Positions 1-7,771 of a DNA stretch of 12,600 bases are shown here, piece after piece; positions within the stretch are counted from its first letter, which is position 1, and the number at the start of each line of letters is the position of its first letter. The notes under the pieces are model-generated. The model was not told the DNA's origin. It ran no database searches and was given only the letters and a program-made list of their open reading frames with translations. The stretch lies in contig DATJBC010000062.1 in assembly GCA_035515515.1 (NCBI GenBank), positions 1 through 12,600 of the forward strand, given 5' to 3'. The translations under genes and the position numbers were made by a program. Source of the DNA: DATJBC01 sp035515515. GTDB taxonomy: Bacteria; Actinomycetota; Acidimicrobiia; Acidimicrobiales; UBA8190.

Positions 1-2
1 CC

Positions 3-398
3 CCCTTGACCGCCACCGCGCTGTCATCGGCACCGGTGGACCACGCCGGCATGGCCTCGGCCGTCAACAACGACGTGGCGCGCGCCGGCGGGTTGATCGC
101 CGTGGCGCTCCTGCCGCCGCTGGCGGGCCTGAGCGGGCGCAGCTACCTCCACCCCGTCGCCTTCACGGCGGGCTTCCGGCATGCGCTGGTCATCGCGGCG
201 GTGGCCGCCGCCCTGGGCGGCCTGATCGCCGCGGCGACGGTGCGCAACCCCCGGCGGGCTCCCGGTGGCCGCCGGGCGCCACACGCGCCCCGCACGGCGG
301 CGCCGCCCCGCCTGTGCTGCCCGCTCGAGGCCACGCCCCTCGACGGCGCGCTCCCCGCGCCGACGGCGTCACCCGCCGCGGGGACCGGCCCGCCGTGA
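3..398 (+). CDS. C-terminal part of a DHA2-type MFS exporter (5' end outside window)
   Basis: The reading frame is open from the left edge, so this is the tail of a longer gene. It begins with a small-residue helix containing PVDHAGMASAVNNDVARAGG, a pattern typical of the last helices of 14-TM EmrB/QacA-like major facilitator exporters. A hydrophobic segment (VALLPPLAGL) follows, and then a final membrane helix rich in Ala, Val and Leu (roughly residues 60-82 of the visible part). The protein would sit in the cytoplasmic membrane and export drugs or other small molecules by proton antiport; the substrate cannot be inferred. After the last helix comes a basic, Pro/Ala-rich tail of about 50 residues with no recognisable domain, probably disordered and cytoplasmic. 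The first visible methionine-like codon (TTG at 6) is not a real start. No other transporter gene is visible nearby. Confidence 0.8.
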   Translation, partial: PLTATALSSAPVDHAGMASAVNNDVARAGGLIAVALLPPLAGLSGRSYLHPVAFTAGFRHALVIAAVAAALGGLIAAATVRNPRRAPGGRRAPHAPRTAAPPRLCCPLEATPLDGALPAPTASPAAGTGPP

Positions 399-467
399 CC
401 CTGGGAAACACCTGAGCGAGGCGGTGGGCGGCCCCGTCCGTGGCCCGCGGCGCACCCCGCCGAGCGC

Positions 468-473
468 GACAAT
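468..473 (+). promoter_or_regulatory. Possible -10 element for the HD-domain gene
   Basis: GACAAT matches four of six positions of the consensus TATAAT and lies exactly 7 nt before the ATG at 481. The same spacing is seen for scpA and trpS. It lacks the leading T of the TANNNT pattern, there is no obvious -35 box, and the gap to the exporter gene is only 82 nt, so cotranscription is also possible. Confidence 0.25.
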
Positions 474-480
474 GACCGCC

Positions 481-1035
481 ATGACCACCACGACGAGCTT
501 CCGCCGCATGGACGAGTCCACCGCCGAGCAGTGGGCGGTGATCGGTGAGAAGAGCGCCCGCGCCCAGGCGCGTGTGGCGGCGCGCGTGCTCGCCATGCTG
601 GAGGGCCTGGCCGAGATCACCGACGGCTTCGCCGTCGACCAGCTGCAGCACTCCCTGCAGACCGCCACGCGGGCCGAGGAGGCCGGCGCCGATCCCGAGC
701 TCGTGGTGGCCGCCCTGTGCCACGACATCGGCAAGGCCGTGTCGGTGCCCAACCATCCCCGCATCGCGGCCGAGATCCTGCGCCCCTACGTGCGCGACGA
801 GGTGTTCAACGTGATCCTCACGCATCAGGACTTCCAGGGGCGGCACTACTACCACCACTTCGGGGGTGACCCCGAGGCGCGCCAGCGCTACCGCGAGGAG
901 CCGTGGTTCGGCCTGGGCGAGCGTTTCGCCGACGAGTGGGACCAGGCGAGCTTCGACCCCGACTACCCCACCAAGGCACTGTCGCACTTCGAGCCCCTGG
1001 TCCGCGAGGTCTTCGCCCGTCCGCACAGCTTCTGA
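481..1035 (+). CDS. HD-domain metalloprotein, possible PhnZ/MIOX-like diiron oxygenase or phosphohydrolase
   Basis: A soluble 184-residue protein of the HD superfamily. Candidate metal ligands are H57 (in QLQHSLQTA), H81-D82 (in CHDIGK), H92, H115 (in THQDFQG) and D154 (in DEWDQA). The 24-residue step between the first His and the HD pair, the extra His residues and the late Trp-Asp motif recall, from memory, the mixed-valent diiron oxygenases PhnZ and myo-inositol oxygenase. Hydrolytic HD proteins such as (p)ppGpp or nucleotide phosphohydrolases remain possible. Two in-frame ATGs compete: 472 (187 aa) and 481 (184 aa). I prefer 481 because a -10-like hexamer lies 7 nt before it, and there is no Shine-Dalgarno sequence for either. 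The substrate is unknown: the left neighbour is an exporter, the right neighbour is a YfhO-like membrane protein, and no phosphonate or inositol gene is in view. Confidence 0.75.
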   Translation: MTTTTSFRRMDESTAEQWAVIGEKSARAQARVAARVLAMLEGLAEITDGFAVDQLQHSLQTATRAEEAGADPELVVAALCHDIGKAVSVPNHPRIAAEILRPYVRDEVFNVILTHQDFQGRHYYHHFGGDPEARQRYREEPWFGLGERFADEWDQASFDPDYPTKALSHFEPLVREVFARPHSF

Positions 1036-1087
1036 CCGCGCCGCCCCGGCGCCGCCCCCTGCGCTGACCCGGCGCGCCCCGTTCGGC

Positions 1088-3937
1088 GTGCGCCCGCTCG
1101 CCGACGCGGCCGTCCGCCTCCTGCGCCGCCCCGCGGGGCGGCTCGTCGCCGTCTTCGGGCTCCTGCCCTGCGTCCTGTTCGGCGTGCCCGCCCTGGCCGG
1201 GGCCACGTGGCTGTCGGGCGACAACCTGATCCAGAACTTCCCTCTGCGGGTGCTCGTGGGCGTGGACCTCCGCCACGGGCACGTGCCGGTGTGGGACCCC
1301 TACATCTGGAGCGGCTCCCCGCTGTTGTCGGCCTTCAACGCGGGGGCCGCCTACCCGGCCACGTGGCTGTTCGCCGTGCTCCCCGGGGCCCTCGCCTGGG
1401 TCGCCAACCAGGCGCTGGTGGAGGTGGTGGCGGCCACCGGCATGGTCGTGCTCCTGCGCGTGCTGGGCCGGTCGTGGGCGGCGGCGGGGCTGGGTGCCCT
1501 GGCCTACGCCTACGGCGGGTTCATGGCCGCCCAGAGCGTGCACATCGACCTCGTGGAGGCGGCCGCCTGGCTGCCGTGGGCCTTCGCCGGCCTGGACCGC
1601 CTGGGCACCATGCCCCCGGGGCGCTCGGCGGCGCCGTGGGTGGCCATGCTGGGCGCCGCCGTCGGGCTCATGGGGCTCACGGGGGCGGCCGAGCCCATCC
1701 TCGACGCCGCCGTGGTGCTCGCCCTCTACGCCCTGTGGCTCCTGTGGCGCGCCCGCACCCGCCTGCGCGTCCTGGTGCGCATGGCGGTGGGCGCGGGCGT
1801 GGGCCTGGCGCTGGCCGGCGCGCAGCTCGTGCCCGGCGCGCTGCTCCAGGAGCAGTCCCAACGGGCGGCCCGCACGTACTGGTTCTTCACGTCGGGGTCG
1901 ATGAACAAGTCCTTCACCCTGCTCGGTCTCGACCCGCTGCTGTTCGGCACCAACCACTCGTTCCCCGTGGCCTTCTACGCCACCTACAACCTGCCCGAGG
2001 TCTCGAGCTACGTGGGGATCATGGCGGTGATGGGGTTGGTGGGCCTCTTGGCCCGGCGCCACCGGCTGCACCCCGAGTCGTCGCGCTGGTGGATCTGGTA
2101 CGGGGTGGGCGGGCTGGGCCTGTTCCTGGCGTGGGGGGACTTCACCCCCCTCGGGCACGCCTTCTACCTGCTCCCCGAGTTCAACCGCCAACGCCTGCTG
2201 GCGCGCAACCTCATGGAGGTCGACCTGGCGGTGGTGGTGCTGTTCGCCACCTGGCTGGACCACATGCTGCTCTCGCCGGCGCCCGCGCCCGCCGGGCCGC
2301 CGCCGCGCCGGCGGTTCCCCGGGCCACGCCGGTGGCGGTCCGACGTCGTGCTCCCCCTCGTCCCCCCGCTGGCCGTGGTGGGCCTGCAGGTGGTGATGCT
2401 GGCCGGCGGGACGTGGCTCCCCCACCTCGTCGGGGTGCCCTCGGCGGTGACCCGGTCGTCGCTGCTCCCCCTGGTGGGCCTGCTCACCGTGCCGAGCGCC
2501 ATCGCCGTGGCCGCCGCCGTCGTCGTGCTGCGGCGCGCCCGCCTGGCGCGTCGGATGGTCCTCGTGCTGGGCGTCCTCGTCGTCGTCGACCTGGTGGTGT
2601 TCAACGCCTTCGTCCAGGGCGGCGTCAACCCGGAGGCGGCGAGCTCCTCCGGCGCGCTGTGGGCCAACGAGCTGCTGGCCGCGGACGCCTCGATCGGGCC
2701 CGGGCCGGCGGGCGGGCTGCACCGCATGGCGGTGTTCGACCCCGAGGCCTACGACGCCGTCGCCATCGAGCGGCTGGGCGAGGCCGACCTCAACATCCTG
2801 CGCTCGCTGCCCAGCGTCCAGGGCTACGGGCCGGTGGTGGACGCCCGCTACGAGGACGCCACCGGCGCCCACAAGCAGCTCGGCCTGACGGTGTCGGCCC
2901 TGGCCGACGGCACCTTCGCCCGGCTCGACCTCGGGGTGCTCGCCTCGGTGCCCGAGTACTTCGTCCACCTCGTCACCGCCCCCACCACCGCCCCCACCAT
3001 GACCGTCACCCCGGGCACGCCCATCCCGCCCGTGGGGCCCTCGGCGCACGCCCCGGTGGACCGCGCCCCGGCGCCGCCCACCCCGGCCGACGACTACCGC
3101 ATGGTGGGGCCGCCGGCGGCCACCGTGGCGCTCGTCCCCGGCACGACGCGCACCCAGTTCTTCGGCACCGTGCTGTCGGTCACCGCCGTGGACGTCCCGC
3201 TGGCGGCGGTGGAGGGTGCCGGCCCGTGGCGCCTGCGGGTGGGGCTGCTGGACCCCGACGGCGACCACGTGGCGTGGATCGGCGCCGCCGACGCCGCGCC
3301 GGCGCCGGGCGCCACGCTGTCGGTGGCCGCCCCCGGCCCCACGCCCGCCAGCGGGATCGTCCTCGAGGTCCAAGGGCACGGCCCCCCGGGCCCCCCGGCC
3401 TCGGTGCGGGTGGGGGCGGCGGTGGTGCGCACCGCCGGCCAGGGCACCTATCGCGTGGACGGGTCGCTGCGCGACGCCGTGGCCCCGGGCCGGTGGTCCC
3501 TCGAGGGGATGGTGGGGCCCTTCGCCGTGTTCACCACCCGCAGCGGGGCCGGCCGGGGCTGGGTGCTCGGTGCACCGGGGGCGTCGGTCCGGCAGGTGTC
3601 GGCCACGCCCTGGGGCGACGAGACCTTCCAGGTGACCACGGCCGCGCCCGCCACCCTGGTGCGCTCCGAGCAGTACGCCTCGGGGTGGCAGGCCACCATC
3701 GCCACCACGGCGCCCGCCGGTGGCCGGGACACGGTGGTGCACGGCACGGTGCGGCGCCAGGGGCTCGTCCAGGCGGTGTCGGTGCCGGCGGGGACGTCGC
3801 TCGTGCACTTCACCTTCCGCCCCCACCGCGTGCTCGAGGGGTTCGGGCTCTCGGTGCTGGGGGCGCTGGCCGTGGCCGGCCTGGTGGCGTGGCCCCGCCT
3901 GCGGCGCCGGCGCCGGGCCGCGCCCGCCACGCCCTGA
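1088..3937 (+). CDS. YfhO-family polytopic membrane protein (GT-C-like glycosyltransferase)
   Basis: A protein of 949 residues. The N-terminal two thirds hold about 12-13 hydrophobic helices. The first external loop carries the family hallmarks: D45 in LSGDNLIQNFP, then the WDPY motif (W69-Y72) and GSPLLSAFNAGAAYPATW. Members of this family have a GT-C-like fold and are thought to move sugars from lipid-linked donors to cell-envelope polymers; YfhO of Bacillus acts in teichoic acid glycosylation. From about residue 540 to 915 there is a large extracytoplasmic part, interrupted near 630-665 by a Thr/Pro-rich linker. Its end resembles the usual YfhO tail (YASGWQATI, then VPAGTSLVHFTF), followed by a last helix and a basic Arg-rich C-terminus. 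I chose the GTG at 1088 because it is the first start codon in frame after the HD gene stop and leaves a short positive stretch before helix 1. No good ribosome-binding site is seen, so the start is uncertain. Acceptor and sugar are unknown. Confidence 0.8.
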   Translation: MRPLADAAVRLLRRPAGRLVAVFGLLPCVLFGVPALAGATWLSGDNLIQNFPLRVLVGVDLRHGHVPVWDPYIWSGSPLLSAFNAGAAYPATWLFAVLPGALAWVANQALVEVVAATGMVVLLRVLGRSWAAAGLGALAYAYGGFMAAQSVHIDLVEAAAWLPWAFAGLDRLGTMPPGRSAAPWVAMLGAAVGLMGLTGAAEPILDAAVVLALYALWLLWRARTRLRVLVRMAVGAGVGLALAGAQLVPGALLQEQSQRAARTYWFFTSGSMNKSFTLLGLDPLLFGTNHSFPVAFYATYNLPEVSSYVGIMAVMGLVGLLARRHRLHPESSRWWIWYGVGGLGLFLAWGDFTPLGHAFYLLPEFNRQRLLARNLMEVDLAVVVLFATWLDHMLLSPAPAPAGPPPRRRFPGPRRWRSDVVLPLVPPLAVVGLQVVMLAGGTWLPHLVGVPSAVTRSSLLPLVGLLTVPSAIAVAAAVVVLRRARLARRMVLVLGVLVVVDLVVFNAFVQGGVNPEAASSSGALWANELLAADASIGPGPAGGLHRMAVFDPEAYDAVAIERLGEADLNILRSLPSVQGYGPVVDARYEDATGAHKQLGLTVSALADGTFARLDLGVLASVPEYFVHLVTAPTTAPTMTVTPGTPIPPVGPSAHAPVDRAPAPPTPADDYRMVGPPAATVALVPGTTRTQFFGTVLSVTAVDVPLAAVEGAGPWRLRVGLLDPDGDHVAWIGAADAAPAPGATLSVAAPGPTPASGIVLEVQGHGPPGPPASVRVGAAVVRTAGQGTYRVDGSLRDAVAPGRWSLEGMVGPFAVFTTRSGAGRGWVLGAPGASVRQVSATPWGDETFQVTTAAPATLVRSEQYASGWQATIATTAPAGGRDTVVHGTVRRQGLVQAVSVPAGTSLVHFTFRPHRVLEGFGLSVLGALAVAGLVAWPRLRRRRRAAPATP

Positions 3938-3948
3938 AGGGCCCCGGG

Positions 3949-3965
3949 GCGCCCCCGGGGGGCGC
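3949..3965. terminator. GC palindrome between convergent YfhO and plsC genes
   Basis: GCGCCC, a CCGGG loop and GGGCGC form a 6 bp hairpin that would fold in RNA from either strand. It sits in the 28 nt gap between the convergent stop codons and ends exactly at the plsC stop. There is no T-tract, so it would be an atypical, possibly bidirectional, terminator. In DNA this GC-rich such a palindrome could also be chance. Confidence 0.35.
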
Positions 3966-4691
3966 TCAGCCCGCCCGCCGGCGCCGGGGGTGGGCGGCGG
4001 CGCGGGCCTGGGCGGTGTCGTAGAGGTCCTGGAGCCGGGCGCGCAGCGTCTCGGTCAGGGCCTGCACCTGGGAGCGGGGCACGCGCCCTTTCTCCGAGCG
4101 CGCCGGGGGCGCCAGGGGGTCGCCCACCACGAGATGGACCTTCACGGGGCGGACGAACTTCGACCCCTTGGGCATGGCCTCGGCCGTCCCGCCGATGCCG
4201 ATGGGGACGATGGCGGCCCCCGTCCGGGCGGCCAGGAAGGCGGCGCCGTCGTGGAGGTCCTCGACCACCGGGCCCGCCCGCCGGGTGCCCTCGGGGAACA
4301 AGATGAGCACCTCGTCGCGCTCGAGGACGTCGCGGGCCCGGTCGAGGGCCAGGCGGTCGGCGCCGTCGCGCTGCACGGGGAAGGCCCCGGCGGCGTCGAG
4401 GAAGCGGCCCAGCAGCGGCGTGCCCCACATCTCCTCCTTGGTCATGTAGAAGATCTTGCGGGGCGTCACCTCCGACACCACGAAGAAGTCCATGAAGCTG
4501 CGGTGCACCGGGGCCAGGATGACGGGCCCGGTGGCGGGCACCTTGCCGGCCCCCTCGACCTCGACGCGCCAGTAGGCCCGGTTGATGCCGTGGGCGATGG
4601 CCCGCAGCACGCGGTAGACGGCGTCGGGCAGCCGCACGGCGGCCGCCCCGGTGCCGGACAGGTCGTCGTCGGGGCGCGGCTTCACAGACAT
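3966..4691 (-). CDS. plsC: 1-acyl-sn-glycerol-3-phosphate acyltransferase (PlsC family)
   Basis: A 241-residue member of the PlsC/LPLAT acyltransferase family, which adds the second acyl chain to lysophosphatidic acid to give phosphatidic acid at the cytoplasmic membrane. The catalytic HX4D motif is H63-D68 (HRSFMD), the glycerol-phosphate-binding block is around G102-R113 (GAFPVQRDGADR), the FPEGTRR motif is at 132-138 and VPIGIGG follows. The protein lacks a strong N-terminal membrane helix and ends in a basic tail. The ATG at 4691 has an AGGAGG sequence 7 nt upstream. A GTG two codons later would make a 4 nt GTGA overlap with cmk but is poorly spaced from that site. The gene overlaps cmk by 10 nt and is the last gene of the operon. 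Exact acyl-acceptor specificity cannot be read from the sequence; the cmk-plsC adjacency is common in other bacteria. Confidence 0.9.
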   Translation of the reverse strand: MSVKPRPDDDLSGTGAAAVRLPDAVYRVLRAIAHGINRAYWRVEVEGAGKVPATGPVILAPVHRSFMDFFVVSEVTPRKIFYMTKEEMWGTPLLGRFLDAAGAFPVQRDGADRLALDRARDVLERDEVLILFPEGTRRAGPVVEDLHDGAAFLAARTGAAIVPIGIGGTAEAMPKGSKFVRPVKVHLVVGDPLAPPARSEKGRVPRSQVQALTETLRARLQDLYDTAQARAAAHPRRRRAG

Positions 4692-5353
4692 GCCAGGACC
4701 TCCTCGAGCACGGCACGGGCGGACTTCCCCGTCGAGTCGATGACGGTGGCGTCCTCGGCCGCCTCGTCGGGGTGCCGCAGGGGCGAGGCGGAGCGCGTGG
4801 AGTCGAGGCGGTCGCGCCGCAGGAGCTCGGCGTGGACCTCCGCCACGCTGCGGCCGTCGGCGCGCTCACCCGCCCGGCGCGCGGCGCGGATCTCGGTCGA
4901 GGCGGTGAGGTAGATCTTCACGTCGGCGTGGGGGAGCACCACGCTGCCGATGTCGCGGCCCTCCACCACCCCCCGGCCCCGGGCCGCCACCCAGGCGCGC
5001 TGGCGCGCCACCAGCTCGGCCCGCACCGCCGGGTTGGCGGCCACCGCCGACACCGCCCCGTCCACGGCGGCCGAGCGGATCTCGTCGGTGGCGTCGACGC
5101 CGTCCACCACCACGCGCCGGCCCACCTCGATGCGCACGGCGCGGGCCAGGGCGGCCACGGCCTCGGCGTCGCCGGGGTCCACCCCCCGGCGCAGCGCCGA
5201 CCACGCCACCGCCCGGTACATGGCCCCGGTGTCGAGGCGCTCCATCCCCAGGTGGGCGGCCACCGCCTGGGCCAGGGTGGACTTCCCCGCCCCGGCGGGG
5301 CCGTCGATGGCCACCACCCGCACCTCCCGGGGGGCGCCGCGCCGCGCCGTCAC
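4682..5353 (-). CDS. cmk: Cytidylate kinase
   Basis: A cytoplasmic enzyme that phosphorylates CMP and dCMP with ATP to give CDP and dCDP. The 223-residue length is normal for the bacterial family. Visible motifs are the P-loop GPAGAGKS (18-25), the nucleotide-monophosphate site LDTGAMYRAVA (40-50), the highly conserved EGRDIGSVV (131-139) followed by KIYL, an Arg-rich lid with RAARRAGER, and DSTRSASPL downstream. The GTG start at 5353 overlaps the aroA stop as GTGA, which suggests translational coupling. A later in-frame GTG just before the P-loop strand would give a slightly shorter protein, but its GGAG is too close. The frame stays open far upstream, antisense-like within aroA, but that stretch is an alternate-frame artefact. 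The 3' end overlaps plsC by 10 nt. Confidence 0.94.
   Translation of the reverse strand: MTARRGAPREVRVVAIDGPAGAGKSTLAQAVAAHLGMERLDTGAMYRAVAWSALRRGVDPGDAEAVAALARAVRIEVGRRVVVDGVDATDEIRSAAVDGAVSAVAANPAVRAELVARQRAWVAARGRGVVEGRDIGSVVLPHADVKIYLTASTEIRAARRAGERADGRSVAEVHAELLRRDRLDSTRSASPLRHPDEAAEDATVIDSTGKSARAVLEEVLACL
4699..4704 (-). promoter_or_regulatory. Shine-Dalgarno of plsC
   Basis: On the minus strand AGGAGG lies 7 nt before the ATG at 4691, inside the end of cmk. It is the strongest ribosome-binding site in the window and decides the plsC start in favour of ATG 4691 over GTG 4685. Confidence 0.75.
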
Positions 5354-6675
5354 CCGGCGGCCCGCTGCAGGTGGGCGAGGTCGCGGCCGAACTCGGGGTA
5401 GCTGGTGGCCACCGCCGACCACCCCGCCACCCGGGTGGGGCCCTCCCCGGCGGCCAGGCCGGCCACCGCCGCCGCCATGGCCATGCGGTGGTCGCCGCGG
5501 GCGTCCAGCGCGCCGGGGCGCAGGCCCCCGCCCCCGTGCACGAGGAGGTCGTCCCCGTCCACCTCGGCCCGGCCCCCGAAGGCCCGCACCAGCTCGGCCA
5601 CCCCCGAGAGCCGGTCGGACTCCTTCACCCGCAGCTCGCCCACCGACCGGAACACGGTGTCGCCCGAGGCGCAGGCGGCCGCCACGGCCAGCGCCGGGAC
5701 CTCGTCGAGGCCGGTGATCTCGGCCCCGTCCACGGCCGTGCCCTCGAGGGGCCCGGCGCGCACGACGACGTCGGCGGTGGCGGCCAGGTCGGCGGGCCCG
5801 GTGACGGGGCGCTCCTCGATGCGCGCCCCCATGCGGGCCAGCACGTCGAGGAAGCCGCGCCGCCCCGCGCCCACGTAGACGCCGCGCACCGTGAGCGCGC
5901 TCCCGGCCACGACGCAGCCCGCCACCAGCCAGAAGGCGGCCTGCGAGGGGTCGCCGGGGACGTCGAGCTCGAAGGGCTCGAGGGCCGACGGGCGCAGCGT
6001 GACCACGTGGGTGCCGTCGGCCCCGGTCTCCTCGCGCAGCGCCGCGCCGCACCGGGCGAGCAGCTCCTCGGTGTGGCGGCGCGTCAGCACCGGCTCGCGC
6101 ACCACGGTCTCGCCGCTCGCCCCCGTGCCGGCCAGCAAGATGCACGACTTCACCTGGGCGCTGGCCATGGGCGTCGTGTAGTCGATGCCCGCCAGGGCCC
6201 CGCCGCGCACCGTGAGGGGCGGCCGGCACTGGGGCCCCTGCCCCGTGACGGCGGCCCCCATGGCCCTGAGGGGCAGCGCCACGCGGTCCATGGGACGGCC
6301 CGACAACGAGGCGTCGCCGGTGAGCACGGTGGTCCACGGGCGGGCGGCCACCACGCCGGCCAGGAGGCGCATGGTGGTCCCCGAGTTGCCGGCGTCGAGC
6401 GGGGCCGCCGGGGCGTGCAGCCCGGCCCCGGCCGACACCCGCCCGTCGTCGACCCGGGCCCCGAGCGCCCGCAGGGCGGCCGCCGTGCGGGCCACGTCCT
6501 CGCCGTGGGAGAGGCCCCGCACCACCGAGGTCCCCGCGGCCAGGGCCCCCAGGATGAGGGCGCGGTGCGACACCGACTTGTCGCCCGGCACGCGCAGCTC
6601 CCCGGTGAGGGGGCGCCCCCCGTGCACGGTGAAGGTGCCGGCCCCCTCCCCCGCCGGGGACGCCGCCGCGCTCAC
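5350..6675 (-). CDS. aroA: 3-phosphoshikimate 1-carboxyvinyltransferase (EPSP synthase)
   Basis: Makes 5-enolpyruvylshikimate-3-phosphate from shikimate-3-phosphate and PEP, the sixth step of the shikimate pathway. At 441 residues it has normal length. Motifs in order: PGDKSVSHRALIL (30-42), LDAGNSGTTMRLL (93-105), GDASLSGRPMDR (120-131), SAQVKS (172-177), RRHTEE (199-204), RVKESDR (349-355), GDHRMAM (394-400) and TSYPEF near the end. The GNSGTTMRLL and SAQVK forms are closer to class II (Bacillus/CP4-like) enzymes than to the class I E. coli type. The segment usually written NPTR is here GAGRRG (269-274). The GTG start at 6675 has a GAGG about 11 nt upstream; the gap to tyrA is 13 nt. The gene ends with a GTGA overlap into cmk. 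Confidence 0.95.
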   Translation of the reverse strand: MSAAASPAGEGAGTFTVHGGRPLTGELRVPGDKSVSHRALILGALAAGTSVVRGLSHGEDVARTAAALRALGARVDDGRVSAGAGLHAPAAPLDAGNSGTTMRLLAGVVAARPWTTVLTGDASLSGRPMDRVALPLRAMGAAVTGQGPQCRPPLTVRGGALAGIDYTTPMASAQVKSCILLAGTGASGETVVREPVLTRRHTEELLARCGAALREETGADGTHVVTLRPSALEPFELDVPGDPSQAAFWLVAGCVVAGSALTVRGVYVGAGRRGFLDVLARMGARIEERPVTGPADLAATADVVVRAGPLEGTAVDGAEITGLDEVPALAVAAACASGDTVFRSVGELRVKESDRLSGVAELVRAFGGRAEVDGDDLLVHGGGGLRPGALDARGDHRMAMAAAVAGLAAGEGPTRVAGWSAVATSYPEFGRDLAHLQRAAG

Positions 6676-6688
6676 GGCGCCGGCGTCC

Positions 6689-7771
6689 TCACGACAGCGG
6701 CCGGACGGTGGCGCGGTAGCCGCGTGCCACCACCGCCTCGAGCAGGCGGGGCGCGGCGGCGCCGTCCACCACCAGGACGAGCACGCCGTGGTCGCCCTCG
6801 GCGCTGTGGGCGATCTCGACGTCGGCGATGTTGACCCCCAGGTCGCCGGCCAGCGTGGTGATCTCGCCCAGGACGCGGGGCCGGTCGACGACGGGCACCC
6901 GCAGCTCGGCCAGGCGCTCGGGGCGCGCCGTGCGCGCCGGCAGCGCCCGCCGGGCCACGGCGGCCTGCTCGAGGAGGGCCAGGAGGCCCGCCCGGTCGGC
7001 GCCCGCCACCCGGTCCCGCACGGCGCTGAGCGCCCCCACCAGGTCGTCGAGGACGGCCACGATGGCGGGGGCGTTCTCGGTGCACACGTCGGGCCAGATG
7101 TGGGGCTCCCCCGCCGCCACCCGGGTCATGTCCCGGAACCCCCCGGCGGCCAGCTGCAGCAGGGCGCCGTGCTCGTCGCCCGCCCGGTCGGCGAGGTTCA
7201 TGAGGGTGGCGGCGGTGAGGTGGGGCACGTGCGACACCACCGCCACGAAGGTGTCGTGCTGCTCGGGGGAGAGCGCCACCACCTCGGCCCCGAGGTCGCG
7301 CACCACGGCCCGCAGCTTCATGTAGGCGGCGTCGTCGGTGACGGCGGTGGGGGTGAGGACCCAGGTGGCCCCCACGAACAGCGTGTCGGTCGCCCCCTCC
7401 ACGCCCACCTGCTCGGAGCCCGCCATGGGGTGGCCGCCCACGAAGGCGGGCGCCGCCAGCGCGTGGACCACGGGCGCCTTCACCCCCGCCACGTCGCTCA
7501 CCACGGCGTCGGGCCGCCGGGCGCGGGCCAGGGCCGCCGAGGCCTCGTCCACCACGGCGGCCAGGGGGGTGGCCACGAAGGTGACCTCGGCGTCGGGGTC
7601 GAGTCCCACGGCGTCCACCGCCCCCAGCTCCCGGGCGCGCGCCGCGCAGGCGGGGTCGGTGTCGCACCCGGTGACGTGCCAGTGCCGGGCGCGCAGGGCC
7701 AGGCCGATCGAGCCCCCGATGAGGCCCGTGCCCACCACGGCGGCGCGCCGGGGCTCACTCGGGGAGGTCAT
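6689..7771 (-). CDS. tyrA: Prephenate dehydrogenase with C-terminal ACT domain
   Basis: Oxidatively decarboxylates prephenate to 4-hydroxyphenylpyruvate for tyrosine synthesis in the cytoplasm. It has 360 residues. The Rossmann fingerprint GTGLIGGSIG is at 14-23 and an Asp (D37) stands at the end of the second strand, which suggests NAD+ rather than NADP+. HPMAGSE (114-120) and SHVPHL (180-185, with the catalytic-type His) are family motifs. From about residue 288 to the end there is an ACT domain (RVPVVDRPRVLGEITTLAGD and on), expected to bind an amino acid such as tyrosine for feedback inhibition. There is no fused chorismate mutase; that activity comes from the upstream aroH. The ATG at 7771 lies inside the end of aroH (17 nt overlap) with no good Shine-Dalgarno, so translation may be coupled. 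Confidence 0.93.
   Translation of the reverse strand: MTSPSEPRRAAVVGTGLIGGSIGLALRARHWHVTGCDTDPACAARARELGAVDAVGLDPDAEVTFVATPLAAVVDEASAALARARRPDAVVSDVAGVKAPVVHALAAPAFVGGHPMAGSEQVGVEGATDTLFVGATWVLTPTAVTDDAAYMKLRAVVRDLGAEVVALSPEQHDTFVAVVSHVPHLTAATLMNLADRAGDEHGALLQLAAGGFRDMTRVAAGEPHIWPDVCTENAPAIVAVLDDLVGALSAVRDRVAGADRAGLLALLEQAAVARRALPARTARPERLAELRVPVVDRPRVLGEITTLAGDLGVNIADVEIAHSAEGDHGVLVLVVDGAAAPRLLEAVVARGYRATVRPLS

Noticed and set aside
818..3826. A 1002-codon open frame on the minus strand opposite the YfhO-like gene
   Set aside because: The translation is low-complexity Gly/Arg/His/Pro-rich with no domain, while the plus strand gives a clear membrane protein. Long antisense frames are a by-product of extreme GC.
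1207..4023. A 938-codon plus-strand open frame overlapping the YfhO-like gene in another frame
   Set aside because: The translation is Arg/Gly/Pro repeat-like with no motif and runs into plsC antisense; it is an alternate-frame shadow.
5354..6337. N-terminal extension of the cmk frame across aroA
   Set aside because: Residues there are low-complexity and the stretch fully overlaps aroA in another frame; cytidylate kinase homology begins only after the GTG at 5353.
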